11,287 nucleotides of DNA from contig JBHEOL010000053.1 of NCBI GenBank assembly GCA_046261635.1, forward strand, positions 1-11,287, given 5' to 3'. Shown here piece after piece: positions 1-7,749 of this stretch; within the stretch, counting starts at the first letter, position 1, and every line of letters begins with the position of its first letter. The position numbers and the translations under genes are program-made. This DNA comes from JBHEPS01 sp046261635 (lineage in GTDB: Bacteria; Acidobacteriota; Thermoanaerobaculia; Gp7-AA8). The notes beneath the pieces are model-generated. The model saw nothing but the letters and a program-made list of their open reading frames with translations, did not search any database and was not told the origin of the DNA.

Positions 1-3000
1 GTTCTCGTTCGTATCGAGCCTGATGGCCGGGATGAGCTGGCCATAGGTCCCGATGCCGTTCGCCGCCACGTTGTAAGTGCGGGTCCAGATCTGAGGAAGC
101 TTCTCGGTGTTTCCGCGCACGATGACCGGTCCCGAGTTGTCCTTGTCGGTGAAGAACGACATGAAGTCCTCGGAGATGAGAGTCGACCGGTCGAGTCTCA
201 TCGTCTTCGTGACCGCCAGCGTCGCGGACCGCAGCTCGAACTCGAGCTCGACTTCCTCGCCCTGGTACGGATAGTAGATCTGCAGGTCGGTGCGCCAGAG
301 CGAGCCGGCATGCCCCGCCCCATGCGTCACGACCGGGAGAAGGAGCGCGTAGGAGTTCTCCGCCGCGACGGTGATCTGTTTCGTCAGAGTCGGGGCGGCG
401 CCGCCCGCATTCGAGCCCTGGAGCGAAATCTCCCACGGGCCGGCCGTCGAGAAGGTGTGAACGACCGACTGTCCCGTCTTGACGGTTCCGTCGCCGAAGG
501 TCCACTTCCAGTTGGTGACGGGCTCTCCTCCCTGGGAGGAACCGGTCAGCGTGACCGGCTTTCCAACGATCGGAGTGTTCGGCGTCCAGGTGAAGTCCAC
601 GCTCGTCGGCTTGGCGACGTTGAGGTCGCCAACGAGGAGCGTTTTCGACTCTCCGACCTTTTCGCCGACGTTGTTCTTGATCTTCACGGTCACCTGGTAG
701 GTACCGAAAGATGCGTACTTGTGCTTCGCGGTCTGGCCAGTGCCCTTGGTTCCGTCGCCGAAGTCCCACTCCCACGTGTCGCATGACTGCGGCGAGTAAA
801 AGAAGACGGATCCCGTGAAGGCGATGTCCTCGCTGAGGTTGCAGTTCGAGCCGGGGGTGCAGCCGGAATCGTCACCCTTCCAGGTGAGGCCGATCGAGCC
901 GCTCGGCGCGGTGGTGCAGTTTCCGGGAGGAGGAGGCTCCGTCGTCCCCCCACCACCGATCGTCACGGATTTGGTCTTGGTGACCGTGCCGTTCTGATTC
1001 GTGACTTTGAGACTGACGGTATAGGTCCCGGCCGAAGCGTACGTCTTCTGCGGATTCTGAGCGGCGGAGTTCGTGCCGTCGCCGAAAGTCCAGGCGTACG
1101 TGTCGCAAGTCTGCGGCGTGTACTGCCAGTTCGAATAGGTGAAGGAAATCGACTGCCCGGCAGCGCAGCTGACGCCGCAGGAAAGGGTGAAATCCGGATA
1201 CGGACCCGGAGCCGAGCTGCAGTCCCCGGTCGGAGGCGGAGGCGGAGGCGGCGTGGTGCCGCCACCGATCGTGATCGATTTCGACTTGCTGACGGGTCCG
1301 GCTTCGTTCGTCACCGTGAGTTTGACCGTGTAGGTCCCGTTCGCCGCATAGGCCTTCTCCGGATTCTGCAGCGTCGAGGTGGATCCGTCACCGAACGTCC
1401 AGGAGTACTGGTCACACTCCTGCGGTGTGTATCCCCAGTTCGAGTACATGAACGTGATCAGCTGCCCGGCCGTGCAGCTGGTGCCGCAGGAGGGGGTGAA
1501 GTCCGCGTTCGCTCCAGGAGGCACGGTACATCCGATCGGCTCGGCGACCGTCCATGTCTGCTGATAGGAATTGCTCCCGATGGAGTTCGAAGCCTTGAGA
1601 GTCAGGGTTCGAGTTCCCTGTCTCAGGATATTGGTCAGGTCGACGATTTTCGCGGTTGCGACCAGCGTGCTGTCCAGCGTCCACTGATAGGTCCAGTCGG
1701 TCATGCTCTGGCCGCTGATGGAGTCGGCCGTGGCGCTGCAGGGCTGCCCCTCTGTGAGGCAACCGGTACGGGTGAACGTCGGGTCGGGAACGACGAGCGC
1801 GAACTCCGAGCTCGCCGTGGCGAACGTGCCGCAGGTCGTATCGATGATCTGCGAAGCGTCGACCACAACAGAGAGAATGACCTTGCTGCCGTTCGGCTTA
1901 CTGTTGATCGTGTAGGTATCGCTCGCGAGCGTGCCGAGGGTGAGCACGCGCGTCACGGTTGCGAGATCCGAGCCCTCCGCGTCGACGTGGCGCCAGGTGA
2001 CCGTGGCGGGAGTACTCGCGCCGGCGCGGAAAGCGGTTGCAGCTCCGACGCGCGTCGCGTTGTTGAACGTGATCCCCGTGGTCGAGGTCGAGGCGATCGT
2101 GATCCGCGGGACGAACGGACGGACCGAGTAGCCGAGGGTGATCGCCGGCGGAGAGTACCGGGTGACGATGCCGCCGTGGCTCGCGACGCCGCTCGTGATC
2201 GTGTAAGGCCCGTACTGCGGGGCGAACGTCAGGTCGTGGGCGCCGCACGAACCGACCGGCTGCGGGTCATTCGGAAAACGGTCGGTGGCCGTCGCCTCGA
2301 GGGTCCACTTTGTGTAGTGCCCCTGAATCGAGCCGTCCGAGGCGTCGACGAACACGTCTCCGAGTACGATCGGTGCCGGCGAACTGGCGTTCGGCTGCAG
2401 GAAAAGTTCATCCGTTCCGGCGAGCCCGAACCGCGCGATCGGCGTCAGCATGTTCACGGCGACGGTGTCGGCATTCGAGCTGTCGGTCACCGCCTGAGCA
2501 GTCACGCTCCGAGGTGTAGTGATTGCCGTCGGGTTCGAGAGGCCGGAGTACTGATAGGCGATGCTGCTGTCGGTAGTGGTGGTCGTCGTGTTGCCGGGCG
2601 CTCCCACGTTGTCGAAGTTCCAGCTGATGTCGATCGGACGCGGCTTATAGGTCCCGGTGAAGGTGATCGGATCGCCGTAGTACGGACCCGTGCCGCCATC
2701 CGAATACGGGTTCGCGGTGCCATACCCGGCGGCGGTGTTGATCCCGATGTCGATATTGTCGGCAGCCTGAAGCTCATACACGTCGCCGAGGCCGTCGTTC
2801 GACCAGAACATCAGGACGCGCGTGCCGTGCTTCTCGACGCGAAAGTCGCGGATCCAGGCGGTGTAGCCGAGGGGCTGCGCATAGCCGTCGGGCGCGGTGT
2901 GATAGTACTTCCGGAAGAACTGCTTGAGATCGATTGCATTCGGAACTCCGCCCTCGAGCTTCCAGACGAATCCATCATTCTTGTAGTCGCGATCCTTCCC

Positions 3001-4056
3001 TCCGGCGGCGAGAAATCCGCCATTGCCCCAGTTGAAGGTCTGGCTCTGCTGAAGATTCGTCGGATAGGCCGCCTGCGCGAACGTGCCGCCAGCGAAGGTG
3101 TGGAGCTCGTACGAACGGGTCGCGTAGAAGTTGGCTCCATCGGAGGTAACGTGCCTAAAGCCCTGGCCAGTCACCGCGTGTCGCGGCGTGTTCCTCCTGA
3201 GGCCTTCCATCGTGTAGAAGGCGAGGTCTCCGCGTCCGTCGACAATTGCGATGGTCGGGTCCGTTCCCTTCCCCTTCGTCCATGACATCCTGGTGACGGC
3301 TCGCGAGATCAGCTTCGTGGGAGCGGTGGGATTGGTCGTGTCGTAGAGATGGAGGGTGCCGCCGTCGTACATCAGGGCGTAATAGCTCGACCCCGAGCGG
3401 ACCGCCATGATCGCCATCCCGGCGCCAGCTTCGTTCGTCTGGTAGACCAGCGGAATGCTCGATCCCTGATCTTTGTGGATGCCCCAGCCGAAGACCTCAT
3501 ACGCGAGATAGACGTAACCGCGGTCGTCGTAGTCTGCGTCGTAAAGACGCTCCTGACCGTCCATATAGAACGTGGTCCAGCCGGAGTCTTCCCATTCCGC
3601 GTAGATCGTCAGCTGACCGGGAAGGTACTTCTCGCGAGTCATGCCGGGATCGGCTCTTCCCGGAGCGTAGACGAGATTCTTGCCGTCTTTACGGAGTCGC
3701 TGTTCGTAGAACGCGTCGTAGCTGGTGACCTCCAAACCTTCGCCCGAAATGGTGTAGACGCGGTTGAGCTCGGGCGCGTTGATGACCTTCTTCGCGCGGA
3801 CCGTTCGGTAGCCGGTGCCATCCTGGTAACCACGCGTCGCCTGCGAGTCGACCCAGCGGCCGACAAACGACTTGATGGGCATCGTATAGGCCCAGGTCGG
3901 CTTGTTTTTCGAGAGATCGTCGGAACAGGTGGTGCAGATCACCGGCGGCTCGGACTCTGACCCCGGCATCGGATACGCCTGTCCTCGCGCCGATGACGGA
4001 AGAACCGTCGTCATTGCAAAGACCACACTCGCCACACTCAGCAGTAACCGTTTCAC
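1..4056 (-). CDS. Large secreted multi-PKD-domain protein, C-terminus cut by window edge
   Basis: An open frame of 1352 codons runs from a GTG at 4056 to base 1 with no stop; the gene continues past the left edge. GGAGGT sits 4 nt before the GTG. The N-terminus (KRLLLSVASVVFA, then GQA before Tyr28) is a signal peptide, so the product is exported. A CxxC follows at residues 41-44. Residues about 45-430 look like a beta-propeller; the stretch LYDTTNPTAPTKL near residue 240 resembles LVIVD-type repeats. PKD-like sequence with WNFDN lies near 476 and an Ig/PKD-like unit near 790. Four clear PKD domains carry W-x-F-G-D-G near residues 886, 989, 1095 and 1183. The first three share a Cys-rich layout (CGTSC or CGVSC; ECD, TCD or SCD) and are joined by Gly/Pro-rich linkers. 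From about 1237 a last domain begins (SLWRTDLQIYYP ... RTYN ... GTYGQLIPA), a pattern I recall from Acidobacteriota secreted proteins. PKD domains usually mediate protein or glycan contacts outside the cell; the actual function is unknown. Confidence 0.93.
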   Translation of the reverse strand, partial: MKRLLLSVASVVFAMTTVLPSSARGQAYPMPGSESEPPVICTTCSDDLSKNKPTWAYTMPIKSFVGRWVDSQATRGYQDGTGYRTVRAKKVINAPELNRVYTISGEGLEVTSYDAFYEQRLRKDGKNLVYAPGRADPGMTREKYLPGQLTIYAEWEDSGWTTFYMDGQERLYDADYDDRGYVYLAYEVFGWGIHKDQGSSIPLVYQTNEAGAGMAIMAVRSGSSYYALMYDGGTLHLYDTTNPTAPTKLISRAVTRMSWTKGKGTDPTIAIVDGRGDLAFYTMEGLRRNTPRHAVTGQGFRHVTSDGANFYATRSYELHTFAGGTFAQAAYPTNLQQSQTFNWGNGGFLAAGGKDRDYKNDGFVWKLEGGVPNAIDLKQFFRKYYHTAPDGYAQPLGYTAWIRDFRVEKHGTRVLMFWSNDGLGDVYELQAADNIDIGINTAAGYGTANPYSDGGTGPYYGDPITFTGTYKPRPIDISWNFDNVGAPGNTTTTTTDSSIAYQYSGLSNPTAITTPRSVTAQAVTDSSNADTVAVNMLTPIARFGLAGTDELFLQPNASSPAPIVLGDVFVDASDGSIQGHYTKWTLEATATDRFPNDPQPVGSCGAHDLTFAPQYGPYTITSGVASHGGIVTRYSPPAITLGYSVRPFVPRITIASTSTTGITFNNATRVGAATAFRAGASTPATVTWRHVDAEGSDLATVTRVLTLGTLASDTYTINSKPNGSKVILSVVVDASQIIDTTCGTFATASSEFALVVPDPTFTRTGCLTEGQPCSATADSISGQSMTDWTYQWTLDSTLVATAKIVDLTNILRQGTRTLTLKASNSIGSNSYQQTWTVAEPIGCTVPPGANADFTPSCGTSCTAGQLITFMYSNWGYTPQECDQYSWTFGDGSTSTLQNPEKAYAANGTYTVKLTVTNEAGPVSKSKSITIGGGTTPPPPPPPTGDCSSAPGPYPDFTLSCGVSCAAGQSISFTYSNWQYTPQTCDTYAWTFGDGTNSAAQNPQKTYASAGTYTVSLKVTNQNGTVTKTKSVTIGGGGTTEPPPPGNCTTAPSGSIGLTWKGDDSGCTPGSNCNLSEDIAFTGSVFFYSPQSCDTWEWDFGDGTKGTGQTAKHKYASFGTYQVTVKIKNNVGEKVGESKTLLVGDLNVAKPTSVDFTWTPNTPIVGKPVTLTGSSQGGEPVTNWKWTFGDGTVKTGQSVVHTFSTAGPWEISLQGSNAGGAAPTLTKQITVAAENSYALLLPVVTHGAGHAGSLWRTDLQIYYPYQGEEVELEFELRSATLAVTKTMRLDRSTLISEDFMSFFTDKDNSGPVIVRGNTEKLPQIWTRTYNVAANGIGTYGQLIPAIRLDTNEN
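350..1516 (-). repeat. Four tandem PKD-encoding modules
   Basis: Within the large secreted protein gene, four consecutive modules encode the PKD core W-x-F-G-D-G-(T/S). Codons for the FGDG core lie near 1388, 1078, 748 and 490, giving module spacings of about 310, 330 and 260 bp. Modules one and two are closest in sequence (YSNWxYTPQxCDxYxWTFGDG shared), which suggests a recent duplication; module three keeps the cysteines, module four has lost them. Between modules lie Gly-Gly-Gly/Pro-Pro-Pro linkers. Boundaries are approximate. Confidence 0.85.
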
Positions 4057-4111
4057 AGAGACCTCCGAACCATTTTGGGACATGAGCTTTACCTTGGACC
4101 GTCAGAGTTTG

Positions 4112-4174
4112 ATTGTAGCGCGGGAGCACCGCGCCGCGAATCTTATTTTAAGCAGAAGAGGCATCGCTTGGGAA
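4112..4174 (-). promoter_or_regulatory. Candidate sigma-70 promoters of the PKD protein gene
   Basis: Two possible minus-strand promoters precede the gene. The distal one is TTCCCA (4169-4174), an 18-nt spacer and TAAAAT (4145-4150). The proximal one has a good -10, TACAAT (4112-4117), but only a weak -35. The proximal one would give a leader of about 50 nt. A 6-bp inverted repeat, GCGCGG-N5-CCGCGC (4118-4134), lies immediately upstream of the proximal -10 and could be an operator or a leader hairpin. The assignments are motif-based only. Confidence 0.35.
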
Positions 4175-4224
4175 CCCCCTAATCCGCTCAACCCGAAAGA
4201 AATCGTGAGTGGCGTCCGTCGGGG

Positions 4225-4260
4225 AAAAAAAGAGGCGGGCCGGATACCCCGGCCCGCCTC
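4225..4260 (-). terminator. Intrinsic terminator of the 4287-5687 gene
   Basis: A perfect 12-bp GC-rich stem (GAGGCGGGCCGG paired with CCGGCCCGCCTC, arms 4232-4243 and 4249-4260) with a 5-nt loop is followed on the minus strand by seven Ts (4231-4225). It lies 26 bp after the stop codon at 4287. It separates this gene from the PKD gene downstream, which therefore needs its own promoter. Confidence 0.95.
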
Positions 4261-4286
4261 GAGGATACTACTTGTTTCGCGACTCC

Positions 4287-5687
4287 TTACGGGGTCACGT
4301 TAATCGCTGGTCCGATGACACCGGCTTCCGGAGCTGCCGAGCAGCCGTTGCCGAGCATCGTGGCGTCGAAGAGGACACTGTAGCGTCCTTCAGCCGACAT
4401 GGAGACGGTCACCCAGTTCTGCGAGGTGCCGGCCGGACGGCCAGCGCTGTAGGCAGCGGAGCCACCGTTGTCGAGGTTCATGTAGACCCAGCCACCGAGG
4501 TCGGCGGTGCCGGTGAAGTCGCCCGGCATGAGTGAGTCGCCGATGTTGACACGGAACGCCTCGTTGGTGCCGAGATCAGCCGGAGCCGGGGAGATGATGA
4601 CGCCACCCTGGCGGGTCATCGGGTTCTCGGACTCGTCGAACCGCACGATGTTCGTGAACGCGATGTTGGCATTGTTGCGGACGGCGTTCGTAGCCGTGGT
4701 GCTGGTGCAGCTAGGAGGTCCCGTCGGGCCTTCACGCCAGATCTGGAAGTCGGTGTCGAACGTCTCGCCAGCGGCGATGTAGCGGGCCGCGAAGGTGCCC
4801 GGGAGCGGCTGACGGCGGTCAACGTTCTCGTTCGTCGCCGAGGTGTAGCGATCGTAGAAGGTGTACGGGAGGTTCGTCGGGAACTCGCCCGCGATGCCAC
4901 CCTCGGGGATCGCACGGATGTGGACGAGCGGGGTCGCGCCGGCGAAGTTACCGGTGGCCGCGTCCGGGTTGATGTACATGTAGTCGCCCGTCAGGACGTT
5001 GTCAAACGCGATTTCCTGAAGGAAGTACGACTCCTGGGTCGGAAGGCCGGTGCCGCAGACGCGAGCGACGTCGATCGTCGCATAGCCCGTGGCGATCGTC
5101 GGGTGGTTGCCACCGACGGCCACGGTGCATCCGAAGCCGGGGTAGGTGCCGATGGTCAGCGCCGAGCGAATGGCAGCGGCGAGATCGGACGGAATCGGGC
5201 CCGGGAGGGCGGCGCAGGTGCCGCGGTTGTAGTGGACCGGATTCGCACTGTTCGCCGCCGAGAGCGAGCCCGTCTTGGTTGCGTTCGAGGTCGGGGGAAT
5301 CTGGCCACGAACGATGAGGTCGTAGAGCGAGATGCCCTGGACGTCATAGCCGGTCAGGAAGATGTTGAAATCGATGACCGGGAAGGACCAGTCCGTCCAC
5401 AGGGTGATGTGGGCGATCTGCGGAAGAGGCGAGGTGTTGACGATGGTGAAGTTGGTGTCGGCCGCAGTGTTGCGGGCCTCACCCACTTCGACTTCGAAAT
5501 AGGGCAGAAGCAGCGTCGCTGCCGGCTGGAGCGCGATGTCGCACGAATCATCATTGTTCGTGGTGGTCGGCGAACCAGTGGCGAACGTCGCGTTCGGCTG
5601 GACGAAGAGCCGGTCTTCTCCCACGCCCGCCATTGCAGTGGCGGCCACGAGGAGCATCAGGCCCGTCAGAGTTAGAAACTTTTTCAT
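4287..5687 (-). CDS. Secreted protein of unknown function, 466 aa
   Basis: Starts with tandem ATGs (5690 and 5687). AGGAG lies 4 nt before the first and 7 nt before the second, so the second, giving MKKFLTLTGL, is preferred. The frame is open further upstream to a GTG at 5783, but that would bury the signal peptide. The signal peptide ends at AMA (residue 20). The mature protein is rich in Thr, Asn, Gly and aromatic residues, as in extracellular beta-sandwich proteins. Recognisable stretches include DSCDIALQPAATLLLPYFEV (48-67), ITLWTDWSFPVIDFNIFLTGYD (94-115, listed here only by position and style) and a C-terminal beta-rich region. There are six cysteines (49, 158, 187, 211, 327, 449), which could form three disulfides. 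No catalytic motif is visible. I recall similar hypothetical proteins from Acidobacteriota, but no function. It is a single-gene unit with its own promoters and terminator. Confidence 0.93.
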   Translation of the reverse strand: MKKFLTLTGLMLLVAATAMAGVGEDRLFVQPNATFATGSPTTTNNDDSCDIALQPAATLLLPYFEVEVGEARNTAADTNFTIVNTSPLPQIAHITLWTDWSFPVIDFNIFLTGYDVQGISLYDLIVRGQIPPTSNATKTGSLSAANSANPVHYNRGTCAALPGPIPSDLAAAIRSALTIGTYPGFGCTVAVGGNHPTIATGYATIDVARVCGTGLPTQESYFLQEIAFDNVLTGDYMYINPDAATGNFAGATPLVHIRAIPEGGIAGEFPTNLPYTFYDRYTSATNENVDRRQPLPGTFAARYIAAGETFDTDFQIWREGPTGPPSCTSTTATNAVRNNANIAFTNIVRFDESENPMTRQGGVIISPAPADLGTNEAFRVNIGDSLMPGDFTGTADLGGWVYMNLDNGGSAAYSAGRPAGTSQNWVTVSMSAEGRYSVLFDATMLGNGCSAAPEAGVIGPAINVTP

Positions 5688-5776
5688 CATTTTTCTCCTA
5701 CACTTAGTTGTGGTTGTGAACTCGAAAATCCTTGAAAGCCTTGGTTGCGGAATGTCCCCCAGACTCGCCCGCGATA

Positions 5777-5787
5777 GGATCACCTCC
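5777..5787 (-). promoter_or_regulatory. 11-nt perfect complement to the 16S rRNA 3' tail in an mRNA leader
   Basis: On the minus strand the leader of the 4287-5687 gene reads GGAGGTGATCC, complementary over 11 nt to the usual bacterial 16S rRNA 3' end (GGATCACCTCC). No ATG, GTG or TTG lies 4-10 nt downstream, so it does not mark an ordinary start. It overlaps the stop codon of a 14-codon upstream ORF and a GTG at 5783. It could act as a ribosome standby or pausing site, or be chance. Confidence 0.4.
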
Positions 5788-5824
5788 GGATCAGATTTTT
5801 AATGTGTGCTGCGAAAAGGCTCAT
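5780..5824 (-). CDS. Possible 14-codon leader peptide (uORF)
   Basis: ATG at 5824 preceded by GGAG with 4-nt spacing opens a frame encoding MSLFAAHIKNLIRR and stops with TGA at 5782-5780. The stop overlaps a GTG (5783) as GTGA, the usual geometry of translational coupling. That GTG is in frame with the downstream secreted protein, but the tandem ATG at 5690/5687 with AGGAG is the more likely main start. It would be fully transcribed only from the distal promoter; the proximal promoter would start transcription close to its ribosome-binding site. No family is recognised and it may be chance. Confidence 0.22.
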   Translation of the reverse strand: MSLFAAHIKNLIRR

Positions 5825-5837
5825 GTAACTCCGCCAA

Positions 5838-5866
5838 ACAGTAGGCCACAGGATCCAATAAGTCAA
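5838..5866 (-). promoter_or_regulatory. Candidate proximal sigma-70 promoter of the 4287-5687 gene
   Basis: TTGACT (5861-5866), a 17-nt spacer and TACTGT (5838-5843) on the minus strand. The -35 matches consensus at 5 of 6 positions; the -10 keeps T1, A2 and T6. It would give a leader of about 140 nt. Confidence 0.45.
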
Positions 5867-5923
5867 CACTAAAAGCACTAATTTATGAGATTACACCATA
5901 AACTCGCGCCGTCGATTCGGGTG

Positions 5924-5951
5924 ATTATACTGCGCGGCGCCTCATTTTCAA
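5924..5951 (-). promoter_or_regulatory. Strong distal sigma-70 promoter of the 4287-5687 gene
   Basis: TTGAAA (5946-5951), a 16-nt spacer and a perfect TATAAT (5924-5929) on the minus strand, just 11 bp beyond the stop codon of the FG-GAP gene. Predicted start near 5917, hence a leader of about 230 nt before the secreted protein. This is the best sigma-70 match in the window. The region is clearly more AT-rich than the flanking genes. Confidence 0.65.
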
Positions 5952-5962
5952 CCCCTCGCGCG

Positions 5963-7732
5963 TCACTCCCCCGCGTTCATCCAGACCCGGATCGATCCGT
6001 CGCTCTGTTTCAGCGCCTCGAACATCATGACCACGTCGTCACGCCCATCTCCGTCGAGATCCGCAACGGCGATCTCGTAGCTCGAGTTCGCCGGAAGATC
6101 GAGGCCCTCGACTGCGGCGCGCTTGAACCCACCCTTTCCATCGCCCAGCAGAATGGCTGCCTCCCGCGGCTCGATCGTCGCGTAGATCAGATCGAGGTTG
6201 CCATCGCCGTCGAAGTCTCCCTTGCCGATCGCGAACAGCGTCCGGAAACCGCTCCAGCGCACGATCGAGGTGCGAACCGGCTTCCCTTTGACCCAGGAGA
6301 CGCGTTCGAGCCCGATCATGCGACCATTCTCGACCGGCGGGATGACCTCCGGATCGATCTCTCTCGGCCAGGCGCGCCCGAAGCTGTAGATGGCGTCATC
6401 AGTCTTCTTCGACGAGAACTTGCCCGCCTCCACGGCTAAGTAGATTGAGCTGTATGGCAATACCTGGGGGCCGACGGACTTCCACTTCAGTCCCTTCTCC
6501 CCGAGCCACAGACCTTCCGGACCCGAGAAGAAAATGCTGGAGGCCACCAGATCGGGATAGCGGTCCCCGTTGAGGTTCGCCACCTTCAGCCAGTCGCCCG
6601 CCACCTGGCTGTATTGTTCGCCGATCTTCACCGGTTTCCAGGACGTTCCTTTCTTCTCATTCAGGAGAACCAGCAGCCGCGCATCAGGCGCCGGAGGCGC
6701 ACCGGGACGCCCCTGGCCGAGCGTAGGTCCCTCGGAGAGCGCCACGATGTCCAGATCGCCGTCGCGATCCATGTCGTGCAGAACCACTCGCCGCGTCGGA
6801 AAGTTTGCGGGCAGCCCCTCCACCGAGACGAAGTTGCCGGGGCTCTCCTGCACATATGCCTGCACGCCCAGAAGGTGAACGCCGACGGCGACATCCATCA
6901 GGCCGTCGCCGTTAAGGTCACCCGCCGCCACCGAGCCGTAGTCCGCGCCACGGTCGAACTTCGCTTCCGTCCAGGGGCGCCAACCTCCCTTACCGTCACC
7001 CAGAAAAATCCTGATATTTCCATCGATGCCGCGTTGGGGCGGGACGAGGAGATCGAGATGACCGTCCCCATTCATGTCCGCGATCGAAAGGCTGTTCCGC
7101 CACGATCCCTGCTGAGGCAGGCCCGATGAGGACTCGACGAAGCGGATCGTCTTGCCGGCGGCCGGCACGTCGAGGGGCGTGAACTCAGGCCGGATCATCT
7201 CCAGAAAGTCGACTTCGGCCTGCGACGGGACGCGATACTCGGGTTTCGAGGCCGCCGGTGCAGCCTCCTGCCCCGCGGCCGCATTCGCAGTGTAGAGCCA
7301 GACCCACACGTGCTCGTCGTCCTCGCGATAGATCTCGCGGCCGATGTTGATGAACCCGAGAGGCCGGACCCACCCTGCCGGCTGGTCGTAAGTGGCCTTC
7401 TCCTTCGGGAACTTCTGGATTGTCATCTCATCCTTGCCGAACCGGATGAAAATCTGGTCAGGGTCGGGATCGGAGCCCGGATCGACAGTCGTGCCGAGAC
7501 GCGTCATCCGCTCTTCCTCGGTCTCTGCCTTGTTGGTGAACGGGTCGATCGAGCGGAAGCCGAGCTTCTGCTCCAGAGCCGCGATCGCCGCCGCCCGTTC
7601 CGGGTCAATCTGCTCCTCCGCGGCCGGGATCTGCTCGGCTGCGGGCGCGGGAGACTCCTGCGCCACGACGCCCACAGACGACGAGAGCGAGAGACAAAGA
7701 CCGAGTATCAATGCTGCTTTCAAACGAGACAT
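5963..7732 (-). CDS. Exported FG-GAP/VCBS-repeat propeller protein, 589 aa
   Basis: Starts at ATG 7732 with GGAGGAA and about 8 nt spacing. MSRLKAALILGLCLSLSSSV ending at VVA (24) is a signal peptide. Residues 25-40 are an Ala/Pro/Glu linker. Residues about 40-140 form an unrecognised domain (LEQKLGF ... IFIRFGKDEM ... HVWVWLY). From about 210 follow FG-GAP/VCBS repeats with Ca-binding loops: DMNGDGHLD near 219, DLNGDGLMD 271, DMDRDGDLD 322, NLNGDRYPD 387 (degenerate), DFDGDGNLD 508 and DLDGDGRDD 560. A degenerate blade (KKTDDAIYSFG) probably lies near 440, so a seven-bladed propeller is plausible. Such proteins act outside the cytoplasm in binding or adhesion; no enzymatic residues are recognised. 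It follows the ABC permease by 17 bp, so the two are probably one operon. No intrinsic terminator is visible after it. The frame stays open upstream to 8611, but that part only shadows the permease. Confidence 0.94.
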   Translation of the reverse strand: MSRLKAALILGLCLSLSSSVGVVAQESPAPAAEQIPAAEEQIDPERAAAIAALEQKLGFRSIDPFTNKAETEEERMTRLGTTVDPGSDPDPDQIFIRFGKDEMTIQKFPKEKATYDQPAGWVRPLGFINIGREIYREDDEHVWVWLYTANAAAGQEAAPAASKPEYRVPSQAEVDFLEMIRPEFTPLDVPAAGKTIRFVESSSGLPQQGSWRNSLSIADMNGDGHLDLLVPPQRGIDGNIRIFLGDGKGGWRPWTEAKFDRGADYGSVAAGDLNGDGLMDVAVGVHLLGVQAYVQESPGNFVSVEGLPANFPTRRVVLHDMDRDGDLDIVALSEGPTLGQGRPGAPPAPDARLLVLLNEKKGTSWKPVKIGEQYSQVAGDWLKVANLNGDRYPDLVASSIFFSGPEGLWLGEKGLKWKSVGPQVLPYSSIYLAVEAGKFSSKKTDDAIYSFGRAWPREIDPEVIPPVENGRMIGLERVSWVKGKPVRTSIVRWSGFRTLFAIGKGDFDGDGNLDLIYATIEPREAAILLGDGKGGFKRAAVEGLDLPANSSYEIAVADLDGDGRDDVVMMFEALKQSDGSIRVWMNAGE

Positions 7733-7749
7733 CAGGGATTCCTCCGATT

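Noticed and set aside
1987..3285. 432-codon plus-strand open frame
   Set aside because: Lies fully antisense to the large PKD protein gene. Its Arg/Asp/Val-rich translation has no domain and is the usual GC-rich shadow.
3689..4129. 146-codon minus-strand frame near the start of the PKD gene
   Set aside because: Overlaps the PKD gene in a different frame and lacks a signal peptide or domain; the GTG 4056 frame has GGAGGT, a signal peptide and 1352 open codons.
4920..5675. 251-codon plus-strand open frame
   Set aside because: Antisense to the signal-peptide-bearing secreted protein; Arg/Gly/Val-rich shadow.
5777..5787. Plus-strand GGATCACCTCC as the end of a 16S rRNA gene
   Set aside because: Only these 11 bases match the 16S tail. 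The conserved helix 45 and preceding 16S sequence are absent, so no rRNA gene is present.
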